In this document: positions 16,979 through 26,197 of the stretch, piece after piece
Layout: each line of letters starts with the position of its first letter
How positions within the stretch are numbered: position 1 is the first letter of the stretch
DNA from: Paenibacillus tengchongensis
Lineage (GTDB): Bacteria > Bacillota > Bacilli > Paenibacillales > Paenibacillaceae
Length of the DNA stretch: 64,000 bases
Direction: 5' to 3'
Assembly (NCBI RefSeq): GCF_008973665.1
Contig: NZ_WACP01000004.1
Coordinates: 186,001-250,000, forward strand
Notes under the pieces: model-generated
Database searches by the model: none
The model's input: only the letters and a program-made list of their open reading frames with translations
What the model was told of the DNA's origin: nothing
Program-made: the position numbers and the translations under genes

Positions 16979-18313
16979 ATGTTTTTACACGGGACGAGCC
17001 GGATTAACGAAGCCGGGCATTTGGAGATCGGCGGCTGCGATGTGACTGAGCTGAAGGCGGAATACGGCACTCCGCTATATATAATGGACGAGCAACTGAT
17101 CCGTCGCCGGGCGCGTGAATACGTGGATGCCTTCACGGCTTCCGGCCTGGGCTTCCAGGTGGCCTACGCCAGCAAAGCATTCTCTGTCATGGCCATGTGC
17201 CGCATTGCCGACGAAGAGGGGCTCTCGCTGGATGTCGTATCCGACGGTGAGCTGTATACCGCGCTGCAGGCCGGATTTCCGGCGGAGCGCATTCATTTTC
17301 ACGGCAACAACAAGACGCCGGACGAGATCGAGATGGCGATCAGTGCAGGAATCGGCTGCTTTGTCGTCGATAACCTGGTAGAGCTGCGCCTGCTGCAGGC
17401 CATTGCCGCCGGGAAGGGCGCCAGCGTCAAGATTCTGCTTCGGGTGACTCCGGGCGTGGAAGCACATGCCCATCATGCCTATGCTTCTACAGGCCAGACC
17501 GATTCGAAGTTCGGCTTCGATATCGGCAACGGCTCCGCGTTTGAAGCGGTGCGGCTGGCTTCCGACCAGGCGAACCTGCAGCTGCTCGGTGTTCATTCTC
17601 ACATCGGCTCGCAGATCTTCGAGACCGAGGGCTTCCAGCTCGCGGTGGAACGGATCGCTGAATTCACCCGCAAGGTGAAGGAAGAGCTGAACATTGACTT
17701 CCCGGTTGTTAACCTGGGCGGCGGCTTCGGTATCCGCTATGTGGACGGCGATACGCCGCTGGCGGTATCGGAATATGTGGCGGCGATTACCGACGCGGTG
17801 AAGACGCATTTTGCCGGCATCAGCGACAAGCTGCCGGAGATCTGGGTGGAACCGGGCCGCAGCATTGTCGGCGACGCCGGCACAACGCTGTATACGGTCG
17901 GCACCAGCAAGGAGATTCCGGGCGTGCGCAAATATGTCGCCGTTGACGGAGGCATGACCGATAACCCGCGTCCGGCGCTGTACGAATCCAAGTATGAGGC
18001 CATGCTGGCCAACCGTGCGAAGGAAGCGAACGAAGAGGCGGTTTCCATCGCCGGCAAATGCTGCGAGAGCGGCGATATGCTGATCTGGGATGTGGAGCTG
18101 CCGAAGGTTGAGAGCGGCGATCTGCTCGCCGTTGCCTGCACGGGTGCCTACAACTACTCCATGGCCAGCAACTACAACCGCATCCGCCGTCCGGCCGTCG
18201 TGTTCGTGCAGAACGGGCACAGCGATCTGGTAGTGCGCCGCGAGAGCCATCAGGACATCATCGCCAATGATGTGGTGCCGCAGCGGATCGCGAAGCAGCC
18301 GGTGACGAAGTAA
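16979..18313 (+). CDS. lysA: Diaminopimelate decarboxylase
   Basis: PLP enzyme converting meso-diaminopimelate to L-lysine with loss of CO2, the last step of lysine synthesis. 444 residues, group III alanine-racemase-like fold. The PLP lysine is in VAYASKAFSV near residue 62; GGGFGIRY binds the cofactor phosphate; CCESGDMLIWD carries the conserved C-E-S-x-D active-site residues. Start preceded by TTGGAGGCTGAGCA. In B. subtilis lysA also follows spoVAF, so the order is conserved. A strong terminator follows. Confidence 0.97.
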   Translation: MFLHGTSRINEAGHLEIGGCDVTELKAEYGTPLYIMDEQLIRRRAREYVDAFTASGLGFQVAYASKAFSVMAMCRIADEEGLSLDVVSDGELYTALQAGFPAERIHFHGNNKTPDEIEMAISAGIGCFVVDNLVELRLLQAIAAGKGASVKILLRVTPGVEAHAHHAYASTGQTDSKFGFDIGNGSAFEAVRLASDQANLQLLGVHSHIGSQIFETEGFQLAVERIAEFTRKVKEELNIDFPVVNLGGGFGIRYVDGDTPLAVSEYVAAITDAVKTHFAGISDKLPEIWVEPGRSIVGDAGTTLYTVGTSKEIPGVRKYVAVDGGMTDNPRPALYESKYEAMLANRAKEANEEAVSIAGKCCESGDMLIWDVELPKVESGDLLAVACTGAYNYSMASNYNRIRRPAVVFVQNGHSDLVVRRESHQDIIANDVVPQRIAKQPVTK

Positions 18314-18332
18314 CATTTGGCCAAGTGCACAG

Positions 18333-18369
18333 GCAAAGCAGGGGGCGGGCAGCCCCCTGCTTTGCTTTG
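18333..18369 (+). terminator. Terminator after lysA
   Basis: GCAAAGCAGGGGGC (18333-18346) pairs perfectly with GCCCCCTGCTTTGC (18352-18365) around a five-base loop, followed by TTTGTG. Confidence 0.9.
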
Positions 18370-18442
18370 TGCGCCATTTTCTAGTAAACTAAGACAAGTG
18401 TGTTAGAATACATGATCATTGAATCGGGAAGGAATGTGCCTA

Positions 18443-18871
18443 ATGAAAAAAGGAACCATTGAGCTGGAGAACGGCGGAGTCATCGAGATTGAATTTTTTG
18501 ACCAGGACGCTCCGAACACCGTAGCCAACTTCGAGAAGCTGGCCAACGAAGGCTTTTATAACGGACTCGTATTCCACCGCGTTATTCCGGGCTTTGTAGC
18601 CCAGGGCGGATGCCCTAACGGAACAGGAACCGGCGGACCAGGATACACGATCAACTGCGAGATCAACCCGAACAAGCATGAACGCGGCGTTCTCGCCATG
18701 GCCCATGCCGGCAAGAACACCGGCGGCAGCCAGTTCTACATCACGTACGCCCCGCAGCCGCATCTGGACGGAGTGCATACCGTATTCGGCAAGATTACGA
18801 AGGGTATGGAATATGTCGATGCGTTCCAGGGACGCGACAAGATGAAGGAAGTTAAAGTGTTCGAAGCTTAA
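18443..18871 (+). CDS. ppiB: Peptidyl-prolyl cis-trans isomerase, cyclophilin type
   Basis: Cytoplasmic cyclophilin of 142 residues that speeds prolyl bond isomerisation during folding. Catalytic block [14 protein letters not shown] holds the active arginine, and GSQFYIT the substrate-groove residues. The ATG at 18443 (MKKGTIEL) follows GGAAGGAAT; a start eight codons earlier is possible but unsupported. Single gene between two terminators; ppiB also lies near lysA in B. subtilis. Confidence 0.95.
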   Translation: MKKGTIELENGGVIEIEFFDQDAPNTVANFEKLANEGFYNGLVFHRVIPGFVAQGGCPNGTGTGGPGYTINCEINPNKHERGVLAMAHAGKNTGGSQFYITYAPQPHLDGVHTVFGKITKGMEYVDAFQGRDKMKEVKVFEA

Positions 18872-18881
18872 TTTACTTGAA

Positions 18882-19700
18882 TTACAGTGCCCCCGGCGGA
18901 GAAATCCGTCCGGGGGTTTTATTGTTCGGCTGCCGGCACATTTCTGGATTCACGGCAACTAGAATTACTGCGGCGAACAGATACAGCACTGCTGTTAGTG
19001 TAAGCTTCCGCAGCACATCTCCCGTTTGAACAGCAATATTAAAATTGAAAAGCTGATGGATGATAATCGGGATGATCAGATTACGACTCCTATTGTAAAA
19101 TGCAGTAATAATGACAGACACAGCCAGAATGCCGGCAAGAAAGCTTATGACATACTGCAACAGCTGATACCCCGTATAACCTGACATCAACCATAACGGT
19201 GCATGCCATAATCCCCAGACCAGACCGACCACAACGGCTGATTTTAATGGACTAAGCTTTTTTTGCAACTCATTTAGTACAAATCCTCTCCATCCCAGTT
19301 CTTCTCCTAAGGGACCTTGGATGAGGTTATAGCCGAATAAAAGAAGAAGATTGAGCCAAGAAAACGCCACTTGCTTATCGACCGGCACATCCCACACGGC
19401 ACTCGTTATCCATAAACTTCCCGCCAGAATCAAAAGCTGGAGCAGCACAACTCCCCCTAATGCTGAACCGCTGATTTTTCCGCTAAACCGGCTTTTGATA
19501 AAGCTCCATAAATTCCTCTGCGGATAAATCCTGCGGAACATCACGATCAGAACGATGGTGGAAGACCATGAGGACAGCACAATGAGCAGGGTCTGTAATA
19601 AAGGGGATTTGAGAAATAACGTAGCTGCGCCGATGAGGAGCAGGAAGATATAAAACAACACATAACTCGAACCAACAAACCTTCTGATCATTACAAACAT
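18882..19700 (-). CDS. CPBP-family intramembrane metalloprotease
   Basis: 272-residue polytopic protein of the CPBP (CAAX protease and bacteriocin-processing) family. The three metalloprotease motifs are present: GEELGWRGFV (motif 1, EExxxR), LWHAPLW (motif 2) and HQLFNFN (motif 3). About eight hydrophobic segments. The start at 19700 (MFVMIRRF) is supported by GGGAGGCGAGTTGG; 12 upstream codons lack such support. The gene stands directly downstream of the MerR regulator on the same strand with a MerR-type promoter between them, so it is the probable regulated target. Substrate unknown; such enzymes often give immunity to peptides. Confidence 0.9.
   Translation of the reverse strand: MFVMIRRFVGSSYVLFYIFLLLIGAATLFLKSPLLQTLLIVLSSWSSTIVLIVMFRRIYPQRNLWSFIKSRFSGKISGSALGGVVLLQLLILAGSLWITSAVWDVPVDKQVAFSWLNLLLLFGYNLIQGPLGEELGWRGFVLNELQKKLSPLKSAVVVGLVWGLWHAPLWLMSGYTGYQLLQYVISFLAGILAVSVIITAFYNRSRNLIIPIIIHQLFNFNIAVQTGDVLRKLTLTAVLYLFAAVILVAVNPEMCRQPNNKTPGRISPPGAL
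18890..18922 (+). terminator. Terminator after ppiB
   Basis: CCCCCGGCGGA (18890-18900), GAAA tetraloop, TCCGTCCGGGGG (18905-18916), then TTTTATT. It overlaps the 3' end of the convergent CPBP gene coding region. Confidence 0.88.
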
Positions 19701-19764
19701 CCAACTCGCCTCCCGCAAATAAAAAAACCAATGCACAATTCCCGGAATTGTTCACTGGTTATAA

Positions 19765-19795
19765 AATATAAACTATGGGATTACCCCCGGGTCAA
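19765..19795 (-). promoter_or_regulatory. MerR-type promoter with 19-bp spacer ahead of the CPBP gene
   Basis: On the minus strand, TTGACC (19795-19790) is followed after exactly 19 bases by TATATT (19770-19765). A GGG-N4-CCC dyad (19777-19786) sits near the spacer centre. Over-long 19-bp spacers are the hallmark of promoters that MerR-family activators untwist. It lies between the regulator gene and the CPBP gene. Confidence 0.6.
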
Positions 19796-19809
19796 TGCCC
19801 GGACAGCCG

Positions 19810-20619
19810 TTAACCTTTTTCTACCGGGATAAAAATCTCCAGGAAGACACGTTCCTGATGATCGGAATAGGTCACGAGGCGAGTCTTGACAAAAGCAACT
19901 CCTGCAGGACTATATCCCTGTGCCTTGCCCCACTTCAGCGAAGCATGAAAAATAGGTTCTTCCAGATTGTGATTTCCATCCTGCGTTCTGCCATCTTCGG
20001 CAATGGTATAAATGCAGTTGGAGTATTGAATCATGTCATTGCTCCGATCTTCTTCCCCGGATTTCTGCTTTTGAACAATTAACATGTTAGAATCGAGCAG
20101 CCCGTTCTTGTCAAAAGTGAACCTTCTTAAAATACTGCTGAGAATGTCTTCGGTCCTTATGTCGATCTTCTCCAATATCCGCGGATATTCGGAAAAGGAT
20201 TGAAAACCGGAAAACTCACCCAATATTTTGTAGGCAGGAAATTTCTGTATGGAGTACCGGTTTAAATGCTCATGTAATGTCCCGCAGAAGGCTTTGGTTT
20301 CCCGGATCAATTGAAGCAGGGAGTGCTGCTGCTGAATATTATCTTCCACTTGCACGGCCTTTGTTTCCAGCAAACTTTCCAATTCGCTTATTTCACTGCC
20401 AGCCTGCAGTTTTCTGACCTCCTTCAGCGTCAAATTCCTTTTCTTATAGAAATCGGCCACCATCAGAGTATAAATATCATAATTATCATATTGCCGGTAA
20501 TTGTTTTGTTCGTTATGATTTGGCTGTACAATGTTTTGTTCTTCAAAATACCGCAGTGTATCCCTCGACATTCCTAAAATATCTGCTAATTCTCTTGTTT
20601 GAAATGTATTTCTCTCCAC
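19810..20619 (-). CDS. MerR-family transcriptional regulator with ligand-binding-like C-terminal domain
   Basis: 269 residues. The N-terminal winged helix reads FQTRELADILGMSRDTLRYF, the usual MerR DNA-recognition segment. It is followed by the dimerisation coiled coil (EISELESLLETKAVQVEDNI) and a C-terminal domain of about 150 residues that resembles the GyrI-like effector-binding domain of BmrR-type regulators; it ends with VFLEIFIPV. The start is GTG at 20619 with GGAGG ten bases upstream. Effector probably a hydrophobic or cationic compound; this is inference from the family. Likely activates the CPBP gene immediately downstream. Confidence 0.88.
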   Translation of the reverse strand: MERNTFQTRELADILGMSRDTLRYFEEQNIVQPNHNEQNNYRQYDNYDIYTLMVADFYKKRNLTLKEVRKLQAGSEISELESLLETKAVQVEDNIQQQHSLLQLIRETKAFCGTLHEHLNRYSIQKFPAYKILGEFSGFQSFSEYPRILEKIDIRTEDILSSILRRFTFDKNGLLDSNMLIVQKQKSGEEDRSNDMIQYSNCIYTIAEDGRTQDGNHNLEEPIFHASLKWGKAQGYSPAGVAFVKTRLVTYSDHQERVFLEIFIPVEKG

Positions 20620-20649
20620 TTTAGAAGAACCTCCGTTTATGATAATGAT

Positions 20650-21384
20650 TCATCGTTCTCTTCGCATAACCCCCGGCAACGCGAAAAAGCAGCCGTACAT
20701 CAGCACAAAAATCAGCAGCGCGAATCCCTCTTCCGCCAACAGATAATACGGATACGGTCCGAAGAAGTCCAGCACGGAGGCGGTGCCCGGTTTATGCATC
20801 AGGAACATGTAATTGGACCCGAGCAGCAGATTCGCCCCGTACACCAGCACAGCTATAAGATTCAGGATGAGCATGGTAAAAGCTATGGACCTCCAGGACG
20901 GGCGGAAGCCTTCGACCCAGGTCATATACAGCGAAGCCCAGATAATCGCGCCATGGGCGATGAAGAAGAGCAGGAAGCGGACATGCGGAAAAGGGTAGAC
21001 CAGATTCGGCGTCAGCAGCGCGATCCATGCTCCCCCGATCCCGGCAAAATACAGGAAAGAGTATAGCAGGCGGCTGCGGGTCAGCAGCATGACGGCGGAC
21101 AGCAGCAGCGTAATTCCGCACAGCTCCAGCGGCAGCGAGGAAGAGGCTTTCCAGATGCTCTGGGAGAGATACCAGACATGCAGGCCTGCTTCGCAGAGCA
21201 GCAGCAATACGGCCAGCAGAATGCGGAAGTTCCGCCGGCGGGAAGGGGACGCAGCCAGAGGATGACGCATTGTATAAAGCAGAAAGCATACTCCGGCGAT
21301 AACGGCCAGAGTGATCCAGTGGGACGGGGAGAACATGGCAAAATCAGCTTCACGGTGCCGGTCAAACAGAGGGATGGGACTCAC
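20650..21384 (-). CDS. YwaF-like membrane protein (TIGR02206 family)
   Basis: About 244 residues with seven hydrophobic segments, matching the YwaF/TIGR02206 family of integral membrane proteins. Family-like blocks are MFSPSHWITL near the start, SLPLELCGITLLLS in the middle and YMFLMHKPG near the end. The frame stays open upstream to 21633, but that part looks like non-coding leader; GTG at 21384 gives the usual family length, although its ribosome site is poorly spaced, so the start is uncertain. Function unknown. Gene is oriented with MerR and CPBP but 30 bases upstream of them, so cotranscription is possible. Confidence 0.8.
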   Translation of the reverse strand: MSPIPLFDRHREADFAMFSPSHWITLAVIAGVCFLLYTMRHPLAASPSRRRNFRILLAVLLLLCEAGLHVWYLSQSIWKASSSLPLELCGITLLLSAVMLLTRSRLLYSFLYFAGIGGAWIALLTPNLVYPFPHVRFLLFFIAHGAIIWASLYMTWVEGFRPSWRSIAFTMLILNLIAVLVYGANLLLGSNYMFLMHKPGTASVLDFFGPYPYYLLAEEGFALLIFVLMYGCFFALPGVMRRER

Positions 21385-21692
21385 AGCCTCTCTTGTATGG
21401 GAATGTCCAGTAGTAATCTGAAAATAAAATATCCAAATTTCCGGGTTCTCTGATTCTAAAGTCTTACGGGTAGGTGATATAAGTATATAATGCTCAAGCT
21501 GACCGGGAAAGGAAGAATTGCAGCTTTTACACATATCTGGGCACGGAAACCTCGAATACATACATATCGGCAGCTGACGGCGGGACTCCCTCCATGTGTG
21601 CGTTTCGTGTGTGCGCTTAATGAAAAACTGCAATGATTTGTTTCCCGTGTTCTTCGCTTGAATATCAAATCAGGAATGGGGGATTCCGGGGA
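21385..21692. other. Divergent intergenic region, no gene seen
   Basis: About 300 bases between the YwaF-like gene (minus) and the adhesin gene (plus). It must hold both promoters, but I could not pick convincing hexamers. The open minus-strand frame covering it lacks codon bias or homology. Confidence 0.4.
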
Positions 21693-24600
21693 ATGGCGAA
21701 GAAAAGAATAAGTTTGGCGGTTGTGCTCCTGATGCTGATCCTGCAGGTTGTATCCGGCATCGGACAGCCGCCTCAGGTCACAGCGGCAGGGATCGAAGAC
21801 GAGCGGGATATCATCACAAGCGTCTCGATGGCCGTATACGGACCTGACGGGCAGACGGTTACCGGAGCGGTGTATGACATCGACTCCACGGTAACGCTGG
21901 ATTATACTTGGGCACTGCCGAGCGGACACGGTTACAGCGGCGGTGACACCTTTACCTTCCAGCTCCCTGAGCAATTCCAATTGTTCAATGACATTAGCGG
22001 TGCTTTGGTGTCGGATGACGGCGATGTGGGCGAGTTCAGCGTAAACCGCTCGACCCACCAGGTGACCTTGACCTTTAGCGGCTACATAGAAAGCCATGAC
22101 AATGTCCACGGCACGCTACGGATCAACACGCAGTTTGACAAAACGGTAATCGGCGGCAGCATCACCGTGCCGATTGTGTTCCCGGTCAACGGGGGGGCGG
22201 AGACCATTGTGGTTCATTTCCAGCCGCAGACCGGCTCAGCCATTGAGAAATCCGGGGTTTCCGGCGGCTTCAATGCCAGGGAAATCCACTGGACGGTCGA
22301 TATCAACAAGAAGCTGGAGCGTATCTCCGGTGCAACTGTAACAGACCCGGTTCCTGCGGGCTTGTCTCTGCCGGCCACGGCTACTGTTGCCGTATACAAT
22401 CTGAGTGTAGGCCTGGATGGAACCGCGGTGCAAGGCGGGCCGGTTGACCCGGGGCAATATACGGCCGAGATTGCCGGCGGGGCACTGGTGGTCCGCTTCA
22501 CGGAGCCGGTCATTAGCGGCGCATACCGGATTGCTTATACTACGGGTATCACAGGCAATGACAGCAGCTATACCAATACGGCAACGCTGACAGGTGACGG
22601 CCGTGACCCGGCCAGCGCTTCTGCGACAGTCGAGATCAAACGCGGGCCCAGCCTGAACAAATATGCCGGCGAATATCAATGGGGCAACCAGATTATCCCC
22701 TGGATCATTGAGTATAACTTTAATAACGGAGAGGTTCCGCAGCAGTATGCGGTACTGACCGACTTGTTCAATGATTCGGTAAGCCTGGTTCCGGACTCGC
22801 TTGCCGTATACCCGGTAACACTTGATGCTGCCGGCAAGGTGACCAAGGGCGCAGCACTGACCCCGGGGACCGATTATACAGTCAGTGAGATCACGAGGGA
22901 GAACCGGAAGGGCTTCGTGCTATCTTTTAACCGTGACGTAACTTCACCTTACCAGATTGAATACAAGACGAAGGCTGCGGGACGTGTCTATCAGAACACT
23001 ACTGTTACGAATACGGTTACGGACAGCATCTATACTGCCAAGGCAGAGCGGCTGCTCCGCCCGGCCATTATTTACAAGACCTTATCCGGTGTGAATTATA
23101 AGAATCAGACAACCGATTGGAAAGTCACCATTAACGGCGACAGCCAGCCTATGGACGAAGTAGTGGTAACCGACGGCTTCCCGGAAGGCGGCCAGAAGCT
23201 TATTCCGGAATCGGTGGTCGTCAAGAGCGGCAGCGGAGCGGTGCTGGCGGACTCTGCGTATACCCTGGATTATGCAGCGCCGGTTCAACCCAATGCCAGC
23301 TTTAAGGTGAAATTCAAGTCACCGATTACCGGCACCTTTGTCATCTCTTACACAACCTACTTCAACAATGACTGGATTGTAACCCAAACGGAGGACTTCA
23401 AAAATTTGGCCCGTGTCGAGTGGGTAGACCTGGAGGGCGCGGATCGGGAGGCATCTGCCGAAGGAATCTTCATTCCACGGGCCGAATCCAAGAACAACGG
23501 ATTCAAGAACGGCAGCTATAATGCTGCCGGCAAAGAGATCACATGGAATGTCGGTGTTAACTATAACGCCAAAACTGTAGCTGATCCGGTGGTAACCGAC
23601 ACCCTTACTGCCGGCCAGAGTCTGGTTCCCGGTTCGCTGAAGGTATACAATCTGAAGGTGGAGCCAAACGGCAGCTATTCCCGGGGCACTGTACTGGGCG
23701 AAACAGCTTACAGCTATGCCGTAACCGGAAATGAACTGAAGGTTGAATTCGCAGCGGGGATACAAGAGCCGTACGTGATCGAATTCAAGACCAGCCTGGA
23801 CGGCAGACTCATCGGCCCGGAGGTGAAGAACACCGCCCGCCTGCTGGATGGAACGAAGCCGGTGTCCAAGGAGCTGCGCGCCTCGGTAACGATCCCTTAC
23901 GGCGGCGAGTATGTGGTGAAGGATGGTCTGCAAAGCGGCGACAGAGTAAGCTGGAGCCTGACGATCAACCGCTCGCAGTCGCATGTTAAGGCTGCGAAGA
24001 TTATCGACACGCCAAGCAATAACCAGCTTCTGCTGCCGGAATCGTTCCATCTGTATCCGACAACCGTAGCAGCTGATGGTACAATTGCCAAGAGCGCACC
24101 GGAGCTGGTCAAGGATACCGATTATACACTGCGGGTGCTCTCAGACAATGACGGCAAGCAGAGCTTTGAATTAAGCTTCCTGCACGATATCGATTCTGCT
24201 TATATTCTGGAATATCAATCCCTGATCAATGCGAATACAGGGGATAAACTGGTCAATACCGCATCCTTCAGCGGCAATAATGAGGTGCTGGTGCAAAAGG
24301 ATACGACCAAAGAAGTCATTGTCGGCGTATCGAGCGGCTCAGGCACCGGCAGCGGTGTCAGAGGAAGCTTGAATGTCGTCAAGCTCGATGCGGCGGACCG
24401 GACCACGGCGCTGGCCGGAGCGGTCTTCGAGCTGTACCGCCTGAACGGGGCGGAGCGGGTGCTGGTCAACACCCTGACCACGGACAACGCCGGCAGCGCC
24501 GTCTTCCGGAATCTGTGGCTGGGCAGCTACGTCCTGATCGAGACGGCCGCCCCGGCTGGATATGTCCGTGATACAGCGGAATATCCGGTATCCATCGGCT

Positions 24601-25274
24601 CATCGGCCACCGTGAATCTGGCGGTGTACAACACCGCAGTTGCGCCTACGGCGACCGCAACGCCGACGGCGACAACACCACCAACGGCGACCACGCCGCC
24701 GACGGCGACAACACCGCCAACGGCGACCACGCCGCCGACGGCGACCACGCCGCCAACGGCGACCACGCCGCCGACGGCGACCACGCCGCCGACGGCGACA
24801 ACACCGCCAACGGCGACAGCGTCGCCGGAAGCATCGGCGCCGCCAGCGGCGACGAACCCGCCGGCAACCGTCGCACCGCCGGCCACGCTTACACCAACGG
24901 CCACGACAGGTGTGCCGGGGACGACAGCGGCGCCTACACCGGGCGTCCCGACAGTTCCGGGCATAACCATCGATGACGACGACGTGCCGGCAGGCGGAGT
25001 TACCACGCCAGCCGTCTCGCCGACACCGCCGGTGACAGGCGGCGGAACGCCGGATGAGACGATCATCGACGACGAAGTACCGCAAGGCGGCGGTACACCG
25101 GATGAGATCATCGTGGATGACGAAGTACCGCAGGGCACCGTCAGCGATCCTGAGGGTACACTGCCACAGACCGGTGAAAGCAGCCCGCTGCCGATCTACC
25201 TGACCGGTCTCGGACTGATCCTGGCCGGGGTCATCCTCAGCAGAGTGTACAGACGCAGCCGCAAGCAGGAATAG
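21693..25274 (+). CDS. LPXTG cell-wall-anchored adhesin-like protein with SpaA/Cna-B domain
   Basis: 1193-residue surface protein. It has a Sec signal peptide (residues 1-33, cleaved near VTAAG). Repeated Ig-like adhesin modules of the Cna/Sdr collagen- or fibrinogen-binding type follow up to residue about 885, recurring as phrases like SLVPDSLAVYPV, KLIPESVVV, SLVPGSLKVYNL and LLLPESFHLYPT. A SpaA-type prealbumin-like domain covers about residues 890-985 (GSLNVVKLDAADRTTALAGA, VLIETAAPAGY). A Thr/Pro spacer built from eight TATTPP repeats follows, then two copies of TPDEXIXDDEVPQG, and finally the sortase signal LPQTG (1157-1161), a hydrophobic helix and a RRSRKQE tail. ATG at 21693 follows GGGGGA. 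A sortase gene is not in the window. Ligand unknown. Confidence 0.9.
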   Translation: MAKKRISLAVVLLMLILQVVSGIGQPPQVTAAGIEDERDIITSVSMAVYGPDGQTVTGAVYDIDSTVTLDYTWALPSGHGYSGGDTFTFQLPEQFQLFNDISGALVSDDGDVGEFSVNRSTHQVTLTFSGYIESHDNVHGTLRINTQFDKTVIGGSITVPIVFPVNGGAETIVVHFQPQTGSAIEKSGVSGGFNAREIHWTVDINKKLERISGATVTDPVPAGLSLPATATVAVYNLSVGLDGTAVQGGPVDPGQYTAEIAGGALVVRFTEPVISGAYRIAYTTGITGNDSSYTNTATLTGDGRDPASASATVEIKRGPSLNKYAGEYQWGNQIIPWIIEYNFNNGEVPQQYAVLTDLFNDSVSLVPDSLAVYPVTLDAAGKVTKGAALTPGTDYTVSEITRENRKGFVLSFNRDVTSPYQIEYKTKAAGRVYQNTTVTNTVTDSIYTAKAERLLRPAIIYKTLSGVNYKNQTTDWKVTINGDSQPMDEVVVTDGFPEGGQKLIPESVVVKSGSGAVLADSAYTLDYAAPVQPNASFKVKFKSPITGTFVISYTTYFNNDWIVTQTEDFKNLARVEWVDLEGADREASAEGIFIPRAESKNNGFKNGSYNAAGKEITWNVGVNYNAKTVADPVVTDTLTAGQSLVPGSLKVYNLKVEPNGSYSRGTVLGETAYSYAVTGNELKVEFAAGIQEPYVIEFKTSLDGRLIGPEVKNTARLLDGTKPVSKELRASVTIPYGGEYVVKDGLQSGDRVSWSLTINRSQSHVKAAKIIDTPSNNQLLLPESFHLYPTTVAADGTIAKSAPELVKDTDYTLRVLSDNDGKQSFELSFLHDIDSAYILEYQSLINANTGDKLVNTASFSGNNEVLVQKDTTKEVIVGVSSGSGTGSGVRGSLNVVKLDAADRTTALAGAVFELYRLNGAERVLVNTLTTDNAGSAVFRNLWLGSYVLIETAAPAGYVRDTAEYPVSIGSSATVNLAVYNTAVAPTATATPTATTPPTATTPPTATTPPTATTPPTATTPPTATTPPTATTPPTATTPPTATASPEASAPPAATNPPATVAPPATLTPTATTGVPGTTAAPTPGVPTVPGITIDDDDVPAGGVTTPAVSPTPPVTGGGTPDETIIDDEVPQGGGTPDEIIVDDEVPQGTVSDPEGTLPQTGESSPLPIYLTGLGLILAGVILSRVYRRSRKQE
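24666..24809 (+). repeat. 18-bp coding minisatellite in adhesin spacer
   Basis: Eight tandem 18-bp units encode Thr-Ala-Thr-Thr-Pro-Pro. Units differ by silent changes (ACAACACCGCCA versus ACCACGCCGCCG), so the array is not freshly amplified. It forms the wall-spanning stalk before the LPXTG anchor. Confidence 0.95.
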
Positions 25275-25287
25275 CCGATCGGCTGGA

Positions 25288-25322
25288 AGCACCCGGACAT
25301 TTAGAGCCGGGTGCTTTTTTCT
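25288..25322 (+). terminator. Terminator after adhesin gene
   Basis: AGCACCCGG (25288-25296) pairs with CCGGGTGCT (25307-25315), followed by TTTTTT. Confidence 0.9.
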
Positions 25323-25466
25323 GCTCGTGCTATGCTTTGGACGAAATAAATGCGCTGCTGCTCCTGAATGTGTCTGCAATGACTACCTCACGGGGAACCT
25401 GTTTTTTGATTACGCTGAACAATGGCGTCTACATGATGAGAAACCTTTGCTGTCCGCCATCAATAA

Positions 25467-25593
25467 CGGACCGGGATGACGTTATTTTTTGTATTTGCGT
25501 GCAATGGACTGCGTAACGCACACCAGGGACCCTATTGAGCTGGGATGGCGAATAATTACACCATTTCAGCAGAAATAACGTCATCTGGGACCG
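25467..25593. repeat. Imperfect long-range inverted repeat in intergenic region
   Basis: CGGACCGGGATGACGTTATTT (25467-25487) is mirrored by an arm at 25573-25593 that differs at only a few positions; the inner 13 bases GATGACGTTATTT are identical. The arms enclose about 85 bases. The 570-base stretch from 25323 to the riboswitch otherwise shows no gene; a 60-codon minus-strand frame across it has no ribosome-binding site. It may be a miniature mobile element or dispersed repeat. Confidence 0.5.
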
Positions 25594-25893
25594 ATAGGGC
25601 GTATAGTCCATGGATTTTGGCTAAATAGCGCCCGTACGGTCCGTTTTTCGCGAGCAAGCTATTCTGAACCTCCTCCCAACATCCGGTGGGTGAGAAGTAT
25701 CCGTTCCACACTGTCGGGCATTAACCGGACTCAGCCTACCGTATAGTTGTGTCGGCTAACTTTTGAATTACGGTTGTGTATGGTTCTTAAGTTACAAAAA
25801 TAAAGTAACTTTTGGAAACGCACTTGCATTTCCGGCAATGAAGTGATAATTTTGTTGTAGGCAAAACTTGTTATGACGCTAATTTAATACAGT

Positions 25894-26062
25894 GATCCTT
25901 CGGGGCAGGGTGCAATTCCCTACCGGCGGTGATTCGCTCCTCACGGGCATGCGGCCCATGACAGCGATCAGTCCGCGACCCGTCTTATGGCGCTGAAGCC
26001 GTAAGCGGTGGACCTGGTGCAAATCCGGGACCGACAGTATAGTCTGGATGGAAGAAGGAGAG
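25894..26062 (+). promoter_or_regulatory. FMN riboswitch (RFN element) of the riboflavin operon
   Basis: Conserved RFN blocks appear in order: CGGGGCAGGGTGCAATTCCC, TACCGGCGGTGATTCGC, CAGTCCGCGACCCG, GGTGGACCTGGTGCAAATCC, GGGACCGACAGTATAGTCTGG. The closing stem joins TCCTTC (25896-25901) with GAAGGA (26054-26059). FMN binding should turn off the rib genes. Confidence 0.95.
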
Positions 26063-26197
26063 AACGGCGACTTTGGCCCCTGCGGCTGATGTTGCCGAAA
26101 GAAAGGTACGTCCGGCAAATATGTGCCAACTTTCACAATCTATTGGATTGTGTTGTTGCTGTACAGGTCTGTTTGGATTACCCTTAACCTCTCGTAT

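Noticed and set aside
24666..24809. Regular repeats that could suggest a CRISPR array
   Set aside because: Units are directly adjacent 18-mers with no spacers and lie in frame inside a surface protein gene.
24527..25138. 203-codon minus-strand frame rich in Gly-Val repeats
   Set aside because: It is the complement of the Thr/Pro repeat of the adhesin gene; its repetitiveness reflects that repeat, and it has no ribosome site.
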